Shown here piece by piece: positions 1 to 8,118 of a stretch of 64,000 bases of DNA (the first letter of the stretch is position 1; each line of letters begins with the position of its first letter). The stretch covers positions 124,001 through 188,000 of the forward strand of contig NZ_CP015625.1 in NCBI RefSeq assembly GCF_002007565.1. Reading direction: 5' to 3'. A program made the translations under genes and the position numbers. Below the pieces are notes generated by a model. That model was not told the DNA's origin. It saw only the letters and a list, made by a program, of their open reading frames with translations, and ran no database searches. The DNA comes from Ditibartonella choladocola (GTDB lineage: Bacteria > Pseudomonadota > Alphaproteobacteria > Rhizobiales > Rhizobiaceae).

Positions 1-259
1 AATGCTTTTTCATTTTTTCCCGCATATCCTTGGAAATATTGAACATATCGTCGAAATTGGAAACACCGCGCACATAAAGCCAATGCCAAAGCTGGCTCAC
101 ACGCATACGTGTCTGACGTTCCGGAACGCCTATCTCCTGTAAAGCACTAGCCATTTCAGCGCGCGACAGACCGATCAGGGATGCTTTTGTTTCATCCATT
201 TTTGCCGGACGCAAAAGTGATGCCGCGCCAATAGGTTTAAGATCGTAGGATACGCTCAT
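1..259 (-). CDS. rlmN: 23S rRNA (adenine-2503-C2)-methyltransferase RlmN, N-terminal part (cut by window edge)
   Basis: Reverse-strand reading from the ATG at 257-259 gives 86 uninterrupted codons running off the left edge. The protein starts [14 protein letters not shown] and continues with motifs [13 protein letters not shown] and [13 protein letters not shown], which I recognise as the N-terminal accessory region of alphaproteobacterial RlmN. RlmN is a radical-SAM enzyme that methylates A2503 of 23S rRNA and A37 of some tRNAs; the Cx3Cx2C cluster would lie beyond the window. The next gene upstream (408-905, same strand) is an IalB-family protein, a neighbour I also associate with rlmN in Brucella. 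A strong terminator at 340-376 separates the two, so rlmN must have its own promoter between about 260 and 340. Confidence 0.88.
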   Translation of the reverse strand, partial: MSVSYDLKPIGAASLLRPAKMDETKASLIGLSRAEMASALQEIGVPERQTRMRVSQLWHWLYVRGVSNFDDMFNISKDMREKMKKH

Positions 260-339
260 ACTTTCAAATGCTCTGAATAAAGTTCTGCCATGCGCATTTA
301 GCACAAAAGCAAACAAACGTCACCACACTTATGCTCCAT

Positions 340-376
340 AAAAAACACTGCAACATGGTATTATTATGTTGCAGTG
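340..376 (-). terminator. Rho-independent terminator of the IalB-family gene
   Basis: A perfect 11-bp stem (346-356 with 366-376) encloses a 9-nt loop. On the minus strand it is followed by six T residues (positions 345-340). It lies 32 nt past the stop codon of the 408-905 gene and insulates it from rlmN. Confidence 0.85.
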
Positions 377-407
377 CCTGAAATTGATGAAAAACAAAAA
401 GTTTTAT

Positions 408-905
408 TTATTTACATTTCTGTGCAGCATTCAGGGCTGCCGTAATTCCTTTCAGGGAATAGGTGTAGCTCGTATTTGTTCCACGTTGGGAAACAGCTTT
501 GACAGAAAGATTGGAGCCATTTTTCATAGCTGCAACAAGCTGGCTTTCGGTTGCCGGCGAAGCTGCCCATGCCGATGAATCCTTGGTAAAGAATTCAAAA
601 TTCTTGCCGTCGACAGAAACGGTAACTTTATCCTTCAAGGCATAACCCGCCATGAATTGGGGTTCATATGTAACCGGATTTCCGGCACGTTTGCTGACGA
701 GGAAATAATTGTCGCCATGGTTGACCGATTTTGGTTCCGCAGTGATCGGGGCGGAAAGCACATAACATACTGTGTTGTTTCCGGATTTATAGGAATAGGC
801 ACCCCATGCATCGAATTGGTTGATGCGTGTTGGTGTTTGTGCCGAAGCAGTTCCGGCAATAGCCATAATCATGACAGACGCAGCAACAAAAGTTTTTCCA
901 AACAT
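408..905 (-). CDS. Invasion-associated locus B (IalB) family protein
   Basis: A 165-residue exported protein. It begins with a classical signal peptide (charged MFGKTF, hydrophobic core, cleavage near TASA-Q at about residue 22). The mature part carries the IalB-like pattern of short beta segments: WGAYSY, VCYVLSAP, YFLVSKR, FMAGYALKD, then a Lys/Cys end (QKCK). Two cysteines, one in VCYVL and one at the C-terminus, could form a disulfide. IalB-family proteins are small periplasmic or outer-membrane proteins; Bartonella IalB is linked to erythrocyte invasion, but most Rhizobiales have several paralogues of unknown role. The gene is monocistronic and ends in a strong terminator. Family assignment is firm; a virulence role is not implied. 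Confidence 0.85.
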   Translation of the reverse strand: MFGKTFVAASVMIMAIAGTASAQTPTRINQFDAWGAYSYKSGNNTVCYVLSAPITAEPKSVNHGDNYFLVSKRAGNPVTYEPQFMAGYALKDKVTVSVDGKNFEFFTKDSSAWAASPATESQLVAAMKNGSNLSVKAVSQRGTNTSYTYSLKGITAALNAAQKCK

Positions 906-1085
906 CGTATACTCAGCTCACTTTTAATTTTCTATTGGCAAAGCCATGTGGCTTCAAACCGGCGATTTTCAAAAACCGGCATATCATTCTTGCAACATGC
1001 CGACAGTTGTTACATGCAATTTTGACTAGTTTATGGTTACCAAAAGGTGAAGTTTCGCGTAAAAATATCAATTTCTGCGGAAAAA

Positions 1086-1475
1086 CTATTTTTTTGGCGT
1101 TTCAATCGGGTTTTTTTCCAATATTTTTCGGGCTGCCTGATAATGCGCATCGGTAATGTGGGCGCGAACTGCGGAAATCGCAATTGTAAGGACTGCAATA
1201 TCATCCGTGAAGCCGATAACGGCCAACATATCGGGGATAAGATCGAAAGGCATCACAAAATAGGCGAGTGCTGCAAGAAGAATGCCGCGTACTCGTGTCG
1301 GTGTTTGAGGGTCGAATGCACAATAATAACTGGCAACAACATCTTCCATAAAAGGAATGTGGCCAGCCGCTTTGCGAACTGTTTTCCAGAAAGTCGCCCG
1401 TACTTTTGCAGCGCGGCTTTTTTGCGTTTCTTCTGATTCGGGCTTCAGAATTTTATCAATTGTTTTTTTATCCAT
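1086..1475 (-). CDS. YkvA/DUF1232 family small membrane protein
   Basis: 129 residues. The middle of the protein (about residues 62-105) contains the DUF1232 signature: RGILLAALAYFVMPFDLIPD followed by a GFTDDIAVL segment, with one or two hydrophobic stretches. The ends are charged and lysine-rich. Function of the family is unknown; members are small inner-membrane proteins. It stands alone between the IalB-family gene and the divergent imuA cassette. The start ATG at 1473-1475 is preceded by AT-rich DNA without a strong ribosome-binding site. Confidence 0.8.
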   Translation of the reverse strand: MDKKTIDKILKPESEETQKSRAAKVRATFWKTVRKAAGHIPFMEDVVASYYCAFDPQTPTRVRGILLAALAYFVMPFDLIPDMLAVIGFTDDIAVLTIAISAVRAHITDAHYQAARKILEKNPIETPKK

Positions 1476-1691
1476 CTTAAAATCCCATAAGGAAAAATGT
1501 TCTCAAAGCACGCCCCGTTAACAATGATAGAAGTAGGAAGGACGCATAATTTTACAAGTTTCCCGTTTCAGGAATCCTTTTTAAGGGGATATTCCGGAAT
1601 TGACTTGTCAAAAGATATTTCAAAATTGAAGAGAGGAATTTCTTTTGTAAAATTCGGCGCTTGACTCTCATTTATATTCGATTCAATAATA

Positions 1692-1706
1692 GAACAAAAC
1701 AAGAAC
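1692..1706 (+). promoter_or_regulatory. LexA (SOS) box of the imuA-imuB-dnaE2 cassette
   Basis: The sequence GAAC, seven bases, GAAC occurs at 1692-1706. This direct repeat is the known LexA recognition motif of Alphaproteobacteria. It lies 16 nt before the imuA ATG at 1723, in the right place to repress the cassette. The match is exact and the downstream genes are the classic SOS mutasome. Confidence 0.85.
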
Positions 1707-1722
1707 ATTGTGTGAGTCTTTT

Positions 1723-2544
1723 ATGCCGGATATAGCCCAATTACGCCGCCTCATTGCCCGCATTGAAGGAAAACCTGTCGCTTTTTCTACAGATGGCAAG
1801 AGGAAGGGCAAAGAAAAGCCTGTTCTTCCTGAAGGCTATTTTAATCTCGGTCACGAAACAGCCGATTTTATGGCCGGCCCATTTCCCTCTTATGCCTTGC
1901 ATGAAGTTATTTCAGGGCCAGCCGCCATGAATAGTGCAACCGGTTTTTCTCTCGGTCTTCTCAAACGTAATGAAAAGGCGAATTGCCCTTTCATCTGGCT
2001 GGAAGAAGAAAGCACAGAAATAGAATATGGCATTCCTTATCCTGTCGGTATTTCTGCTTTCGGGCTTGATCCGGCGCGATTTATTCTGGTGCGTTGTCCG
2101 AAAGCCGAAGATGTATTGAAAGCGGCTGATGATGCATTGGCAACGTCTCGTGTTGGTGGTTTGTTGTTAAGCCTTTCGGGGGCTTGTCGGGCGCTTGATT
2201 TCACAGCCACCCGACGTTTGCATCTGGCAGCAGAAAAAGCACATTCGCCGGTTGTTCTGGTGCTTGGCAAAGAAGCATTGAAAAACAGCAACGCTGCCAC
2301 ACGTTGGCAAATCAAAGCAGCACCTTCCGAAAGTTCGGGTGCAAAAGCACCGGGGCTAACAAATTATGATGTCACGCTTTTGCGAAATAGAACCGGATAT
2401 ACCGGACATTGGTTGATGCAATGGAACATCCATGACCAGATTTTTACAAACCCCCAAGAAATACGGCACACACGGCCGGCTCTATTTGGCACTCGCTTTT
2501 CCTCGCCTGCCGATAGACCGTCTAAAGACGGTTTTGCCGCCTGA
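1723..2544 (+). CDS. imuA: ImuA, RecA-like accessory protein of the SOS mutasome
   Basis: About 273 residues. It begins MPDIAQLRRLIARIEGK, typical of ImuA, and has the family segments ALHEVISGPA near residue 65 and SRVGGLLLSLSG near residue 148. It lacks a canonical Walker A, as expected for this degenerate RecA homologue. ImuA works with ImuB and DnaE2 in damage-induced mutagenic translesion synthesis. I chose ATG 1723 with a weak GTGAG ribosome-binding site 6 nt upstream; a TTG at 1708 would lie directly against the LexA box and is less likely. The gene's 3' end overlaps imuB by 113 nt in another frame. It is first in a three-gene SOS operon with imuB and dnaE2. Confidence 0.9.
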   Translation: MPDIAQLRRLIARIEGKPVAFSTDGKRKGKEKPVLPEGYFNLGHETADFMAGPFPSYALHEVISGPAAMNSATGFSLGLLKRNEKANCPFIWLEEESTEIEYGIPYPVGISAFGLDPARFILVRCPKAEDVLKAADDALATSRVGGLLLSLSGACRALDFTATRRLHLAAEKAHSPVVLVLGKEALKNSNAATRWQIKAAPSESSGAKAPGLTNYDVTLLRNRTGYTGHWLMQWNIHDQIFTNPQEIRHTRPALFGTRFSSPADRPSKDGFAA

Positions 2545-4030
2545 AAAAGCACCGGATTTCACAAAACCTTTTGCAATTGTTGGCCGTTCTGTTCACGGAC
2601 TTAGGCTTGTTTGTGTCAATGAGGCGGCTATACATGCCGGCCTTTATCCGGGGCTTTCTCTGGTTCATGCACGCAGCCTTTGTGAAAGAATAGAAACAGT
2701 CAATGAAGCGGAAGAGGCCGACAAGGACTATCTTCAATATCTCGCCCGAAATGCCGGTCGTTTCACCCCTCTTGTAGCCTATAGCCTTCCCTTTGGTTTG
2801 ATACTTGATGTAACAGGCTGCGATCATCTTTTCGGGGGGCCACAAAAAATGCTCGAAAAAGTGACCGCTTATTATAAGGGGCTGGGGCTTGAGACACTCT
2901 CTGCACTGACAATAACACCGGCAGCCGCACGGGCTTTTGCCCGTTTTGGTGTCAACCGTTTTGTCACAAAAGAAGATTTTGTTTTAACATTGGATCGGCT
3001 GAAATTACCGTCACTTGAAGCAAAGCCGGATGTCCAGATGGCACTTCGCCGTGCCGGATTTTATTGTTTGAAAGATATTCAGGCGGTTTCACCAAAAGCT
3101 TTGGCTGCACGCTTTGGCGAAGTTTTGCCTGCCCGCCTTGATGCGCTTTATGGAAAAAGACAGGAACCGCTTTCATTTATAAACCCGCCTCCATCCCTTT
3201 ATTTGTCATTACGTTTGGAAGAGCCATTGATTGATGTAACAATGGTTGAAAAACAGTTTTTTATTCTGGCAAAAGAATTTTTCAAGCGTCTGACGAAGCT
3301 CGGTCTGGGGTGTCTGATGATAAACATCATCCTTTATCGGGTTGATGGACATATTGACCGGATAGGCATCGAGACCGGTCGCCCTTTGAGCGACCCCGTA
3401 CAATTCCTGTCGCTTCTTGAGGAACGGCTGAAAAGCTTGAAGACACCGCTCGATGCGGGATATGGCTATGATACTTTGGCTCTTTCGGTAAGTCGTTCCA
3501 CTCCCCTTCGTCCCCTTCAGACAGAGCTTGTCAATGACGATCTCGAACCGGCAGAAATCGGGCAACTGGTTGATCGGCTTTCAACCCGTCTGGGGGCAGA
3601 TCATGTTCTGGTTGCCGGTAGCAAAGAAAGTCATATTCCCGAATATGCAGCTTTTTGGGGGGTAGCGCAGCACCATAAACCGCACACCGAAGCTTTGAAA
3701 GCTTTGGATGCACAATTGAAGGCACAAGGATTTTTCCCGCTTCATTCCAATCCGCCAGAACGCCCTATCAGGCTTTTTTGCCCGCCACAGCCTATTGATG
3801 TCATTGCCGCTTTGCCGGATGACCCGCCAGCTTCTTTTCGCTGGCGAAGGGTTATCCATAAAATCCGCCTTGCCGAAGGGCCTGAACGTATCAGTGCGGA
3901 ATGGTGGAAACATTCGGGTCCTGATCGTGATTATTATCGCGTGGAAGATGAAAATGGCGAACGTTTCTGGATATTCCGTTATGGCGAATATCCGAAAACC
4001 AAATGGTTTCTACATGGCTTATTTGCCTGA
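2432..4030 (+). CDS. imuB: ImuB, catalytically inactive Y-family polymerase homologue
   Basis: 532 residues. Y-family palm and fingers features are visible (LYLALAFPRLPIDRL at about 17-31, PLVAYSLPFGLILDVTG at about 113-129, helix-hairpin-helix region around 205-230). The catalytic acidic residues are absent: the first strand reads LALAFPRLP where active polymerases have the metal-binding Asp, and the Asp-Glu pair before LDVTG is replaced by neutral residues. The C-terminus ends WFLHGLFA, as in full-length ImuB, so the gene is intact. ImuB acts as the adaptor tying ImuA and DnaE2 to the sliding clamp. The family-conserved N-terminus is already encoded inside the end of imuA, so at least part of the 113-nt overlap is real; the exact start within it is uncertain. 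Confidence 0.9.
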   Translation: MTRFLQTPKKYGTHGRLYLALAFPRLPIDRLKTVLPPEKAPDFTKPFAIVGRSVHGLRLVCVNEAAIHAGLYPGLSLVHARSLCERIETVNEAEEADKDYLQYLARNAGRFTPLVAYSLPFGLILDVTGCDHLFGGPQKMLEKVTAYYKGLGLETLSALTITPAAARAFARFGVNRFVTKEDFVLTLDRLKLPSLEAKPDVQMALRRAGFYCLKDIQAVSPKALAARFGEVLPARLDALYGKRQEPLSFINPPPSLYLSLRLEEPLIDVTMVEKQFFILAKEFFKRLTKLGLGCLMINIILYRVDGHIDRIGIETGRPLSDPVQFLSLLEERLKSLKTPLDAGYGYDTLALSVSRSTPLRPLQTELVNDDLEPAEIGQLVDRLSTRLGADHVLVAGSKESHIPEYAAFWGVAQHHKPHTEALKALDAQLKAQGFFPLHSNPPERPIRLFCPPQPIDVIAALPDDPPASFRWRRVIHKIRLAEGPERISAEWWKHSGPDRDYYRVEDENGERFWIFRYGEYPKTKWFLHGLFA

Positions 4031-4186
4031 AATTTTTCAGTTTCCAGAGGCTCTAAAGGCAAGTTTACGCATTATGCGTTGGTTTTTGTTCTCTACCAGA
4101 AAGTCCGGTTTTTTGAAAAACATGTCTTTACGTCGGGCAAAAAAATCTTTCCGCCAAGAAACGACCGGACAAAATAAGGCGTCAAC

Positions 4187-7100
4187 ATGTTTGCATTGTC
4201 TGTAAGAAGCAATTTTTCGTTTTTAAAAGGCGCTTCCCATCCCGAAGAGCTGGTGGGCGAGGCGGCACGCCTCCACTATGCAGGCATCGGCATTGCCGAT
4301 GAAAATACATTGGCCGGTGTGGTTCGCGGCTTTGCCATGGCACGGGAAGTTTTAAAACTTGACCCTTCCTTCCGCTATCTTGTCGGTTGTCGTCTGGTGT
4401 TTTCGGATGGAACGCCGGATCTTGTTGTCTATCCACGAGACAGAAAAGCTTATGGCCTGTTGTGCCGGATGCTAAGCGAAGGAAAAGCAAAATCCGGCGA
4501 AAAAGGAGCTTGCCAATTAAAGTTTGAAGATTTTTTGTTTCGTGCGCGCGGTTTCCAGATCATTGTTACAGATGGCGAAAAACTGGAAGACACGTTGAAA
4601 AATTTGCAACAGGTGGCAAAGGGGCAAGTCTTTCTGGGTTTGCCGATGAATTTTACCGGCAAGGATGCCCGCTATGGCGAATATCTGGCAACAATGGCCA
4701 AAAACTTTAACGTCGGCCTCATTGCTGCTGCCGATATTCTCTATCACAGTGAAGAAAGGCGCATTTTACAAGATATTCTGACAGCAATCCGCCTTCATAA
4801 AACAATTGACGAAGCCGGATTTGCGCTTCAAGCTAATAGTGAAAAATATCTGAAGCCGGTGAAAGAAATAGAACGGCTTTATCGGAATTTTTCCGGAGCA
4901 ATCAAGACGCAACAGGATTTTGTAGCCCCCATTTCCTTTTCACTTGATGACCTTTCCTATTCCTATCCGGACGAGCCGGTTCCTGCCGGTAAAACGCCCC
5001 AATCCTATCTGGAAGAATTGACCTGGAAAGGCATGGCTGAAAGGTTTCCAAAAACAGCTTATGAGAGCCTAAAACCACTTCTGGAAAAAGAATTGAAGCT
5101 TATCAAGAAGCTTCGCTATGCTCCCTATTTTCTGACTGTTTATGACATTGTCAGTTTTGCAAAATCACAAGGCATTCTTTGTCAGGGGCGCGGTTCGGCC
5201 GCTAATTCGGCAGTATGTTTCTGTTTGGGCATTACCAATGTCAATCCGCAACAGATTGATCTGTTGTTCGAGCGGTTTATTTCCGAAGAACGTAACGAGC
5301 CACCCGATATTGATGTCGATTTCGAGCATGAGCGGCGCGAAGAAGTGATGCAATATATCTATCGCCGTTATGGTCGCCATAGAGCTGCAATTGTTGCAAC
5401 GGTCATCTGTTATCGCAGTCGCAGTGCCATTCGCGATGTTGGCAAAGCTTTGGGCTTGAGCGAAGATATTATAGGAGCGATTGCCTCGACTGTCTGGGGC
5501 ACATCCGGTAAAAAAGTGGGCGATGAAGAGATTGCTCAAAGAGGACTCGACCCGACAAACCGGATGATTGGTCTGACGGTACGTCTTGCTCATGAATTGG
5601 TCGGCTTTCCAAGGCATTTGTCACAACATGTCGGCGGTTTTGTTTTGACTGAGCAAAGGCTTGACGAAACCGTACCGATCGGCCTTGCTGCCATGAAAGA
5701 CCGCAGCTTCATCGAGTGGGATAAAGATGACATCGACACTGTCAAATTGATGAAGGTCGATATTTTGTCTTTGGGGATGTTGACCTTGATCCGCAAAGCT
5801 TTTGATCTTTTGAAACGTCATAAAAATATCAGCCTTGGCTTGCATGATGTGCCGCGGGAAGACGAAAGCGTCTATAAAATGTTGTCGAAAGGCGATTCAA
5901 TCGGAGTTTTTCAGGTTGAAAGCCGGGCACAAATGAACATGTTGCCGCGATTGAAGCCGAAACAATTCTATGATCTGGTCATTGAAGTGGCTATTGTCCG
6001 CCCCGGCCCGATACAGGGCGATATGGTGCACCCCTATTTGCGCCGTCGCAACCATATGGAAAAAGTTGTTTATCCCTCACCTTCACCACAATTCGGCCCG
6101 CCTGACGAATTGCAACGTGTTCTGGGAAAAACTTTGGGCGTGCCGCTTTTTCAGGAACAGGCAATGCGCATTGCCATAGAAGCCGCCAAATTTACTCCCG
6201 ATGAAGCCAATCTTTTGCGCCGTGCCATGGCAACATTCCGGCGGGTTGGAACCATTCATACCATGCAGGCAAAAATGGTCGAGGGAATGGTCAGGCGAGG
6301 TTACAAGCGTGATTTTGCCGAAAATTGTTTCAAACAGATTGAAGGTTTCGGTGAATATGGTTTTCCTGAAAGCCATGCCGCAAGCTTTGCCCACCTTGTT
6401 TATGTTTCGGCTTGGCTCAAATGCCATCATCCGGAAATTTTCGCGACTGCTCTTCTTAATTCCCAACCTATGGGATTTTATGCCCCCGCGCAGATTATTC
6501 GGGATGCCCGCAATCACGGTGTCGAGGTTTTACCGGTCGATGTCAATCATAGCCATTATGACCATTGTCTGGAAAAAAATGGCACTGGTTTTTCTTTGCG
6601 ATTGGGATTTCGTCAAATCAACGGTTTTGCCATTGAATGGGGAAAAAGAATCGAACTTCAACAGGCTGAAGGGCGGTTTTCTTCGATTGAAGAATTGCAT
6701 CGTCGGGTGGTGCTACCAAAACGCGCCTTTGAACTTCTTGCCGATGCCGATTGTTTCTTAAGTATCAATAAAGAGCGGCGCTCGGCTTTATGGGCAGTGC
6801 GCCGTTTGCCCGATCATGGAAATTTGCCATTATTTGCGGCAGCACAACAATCCGATCTCGGTGAAGAAGAGCCGCTTATCTTTACGCCGATGAAATTGAG
6901 CGAACATGTTATTACCGATTATGAAACAACGCGACTGTCGCTCAAAGCCCATCCGGTCAGTTTTTTGCGAAACGACCTTGTGAAAAAGGGTGTGCTTACC
7001 TGTCATGACGCAATGGAAATTGCAGGCGGATCTTCTGCAACAATAGCCGGTATTGTTACAGTCCGGCAAAAGCCCGGCAGCGCCAAAGGCGTGGTCTTTT

Positions 7101-7387
7101 TGACAATGGAAGATGAAAGCGGCATTGCCAATATTGTTGTCTGGCCAAAAATAATGTTGCGCTTTCGCCGCGAGGTCATGGGGGGAAAACTCCTATTGAT
7201 AACAGGTAAAATACAACGCGATTCTTCCGGTGTTACCCATCTTGTTGCCTGTTATATTGAAGATAGAAGTATGGACATTATCAATCTGAGCGAAATTCCC
7301 GAACATTTTGCAGCAATTGAAAGCGAACCTGTGGCCCGCCATCCCCGCCAGTTCCGCGCTCTGCCAAAATCCCGCGATTTCCATTAA
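4187..7387 (+). CDS. dnaE2: Error-prone DNA polymerase DnaE2
   Basis: 1066 residues, normal for the family. An N-terminal PHP domain (about 1-200, starting FALSVRSNFSFLKGASHPEE) is followed by a C-family polymerase core. Catalytic aspartates are visible in PDIDVDFEHERR (near 373) and in KVDILSLGML (near 522). A helix-hairpin-helix region and an OB-fold (TIAGIVTVRQKPGSAKG near 950) complete it. DnaE2 is the SOS-induced, non-essential DnaE paralogue that performs mutagenic translesion synthesis with ImuA and ImuB. The start ATG has AAGG upstream and lies 156 nt after imuB. That spacer is gene-free and shows no second LexA box, so expression most likely depends on the box before imuA. Confidence 0.95.
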   Translation: MFALSVRSNFSFLKGASHPEELVGEAARLHYAGIGIADENTLAGVVRGFAMAREVLKLDPSFRYLVGCRLVFSDGTPDLVVYPRDRKAYGLLCRMLSEGKAKSGEKGACQLKFEDFLFRARGFQIIVTDGEKLEDTLKNLQQVAKGQVFLGLPMNFTGKDARYGEYLATMAKNFNVGLIAAADILYHSEERRILQDILTAIRLHKTIDEAGFALQANSEKYLKPVKEIERLYRNFSGAIKTQQDFVAPISFSLDDLSYSYPDEPVPAGKTPQSYLEELTWKGMAERFPKTAYESLKPLLEKELKLIKKLRYAPYFLTVYDIVSFAKSQGILCQGRGSAANSAVCFCLGITNVNPQQIDLLFERFISEERNEPPDIDVDFEHERREEVMQYIYRRYGRHRAAIVATVICYRSRSAIRDVGKALGLSEDIIGAIASTVWGTSGKKVGDEEIAQRGLDPTNRMIGLTVRLAHELVGFPRHLSQHVGGFVLTEQRLDETVPIGLAAMKDRSFIEWDKDDIDTVKLMKVDILSLGMLTLIRKAFDLLKRHKNISLGLHDVPREDESVYKMLSKGDSIGVFQVESRAQMNMLPRLKPKQFYDLVIEVAIVRPGPIQGDMVHPYLRRRNHMEKVVYPSPSPQFGPPDELQRVLGKTLGVPLFQEQAMRIAIEAAKFTPDEANLLRRAMATFRRVGTIHTMQAKMVEGMVRRGYKRDFAENCFKQIEGFGEYGFPESHAASFAHLVYVSAWLKCHHPEIFATALLNSQPMGFYAPAQIIRDARNHGVEVLPVDVNHSHYDHCLEKNGTGFSLRLGFRQINGFAIEWGKRIELQQAEGRFSSIEELHRRVVLPKRAFELLADADCFLSINKERRSALWAVRRLPDHGNLPLFAAAQQSDLGEEEPLIFTPMKLSEHVITDYETTRLSLKAHPVSFLRNDLVKKGVLTCHDAMEIAGGSSATIAGIVTVRQKPGSAKGVVFLTMEDESGIANIVVWPKIMLRFRREVMGGKLLLITGKIQRDSSGVTHLVACYIEDRSMDIINLSEIPEHFAAIESEPVARHPRQFRALPKSRDFH

Positions 7388-8118
7388 AACTTTCGTCCAA
7401 CCCGTCTTCGATAATGCTACTGTCTTTATATCTGCGAAATTTTGATATTTGCGAAATTTCGCTCCTGCTTTTTGCAGGATCGAGAGAAAACCATTGTCAT
7501 GACTTGAATAGGTGAAAGTCCGTCTATCGGTTAATTTTCAATTCTTCGGTTTTTCATGATGTGATAATGAATAAAAATGTAAGTTTTTTAATCATATTAT
7601 AAATGAATATTTTATATAAAATTTCAATTTTTTAATTATTATAATTATAAAAAATTTGTTTTATTTATTTAAAATTTTAATTAACATATATAATTATTGT
7701 TATATTTAAGTTATTTTTATATTTATGTTATGTTTATTTGTAGTGAAATTTAATTTATTTAGTGATTTTATTATAGGTTAATTATCTTTTCAGGTAAAAT
7801 CGGAATACTGCGAATTTATATAAATGTGGTTACATAAATCCGGTTTTCTTCCAAAAATTATAATGGCATTGGTGTGAATTATGGTGCAGGCAATTTTCTG
7901 TTTCTGATCGAAACATTCAAAAACCTACACCGGCACTAAAACCACTTCTTCTCATAAATTTTATTTGTTTTCTGAAAAATTCAGGAAGATTGTTATGATG
8001 TTTTAAAACGGATGAATGTTTAGTGGCACAGACCATCATAGTCACAAATGATAGTCTTTTACTTCATCAATATTTCATGCAACATATTCAGTAATATTGG
8101 AACATTTCAGAAAATAAT
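7388..8118. other. Gene-free, strongly AT-rich gap
   Basis: No supportable gene in 731 bases. Positions about 7560-7800 are almost pure A/T with poly-A and poly-T runs. Around 7845-7890 (plus strand) a short reading frame gives KNYNGIGVNYGAGNF, and around 7918-7960 (minus strand) another ends in SGFSAGVGF before a stop. Both look like outer-membrane beta-strand ends and may be gene relics, but each is too short to assign. Confidence 0.5.

Noticed and set aside
4031-4186. Second LexA box before dnaE2
   Set aside because: I looked for GTTC-N7-GTTC or GAAC-N7-GAAC in the spacer. The closest (GTTG..GTTC) has the wrong base and spacing.
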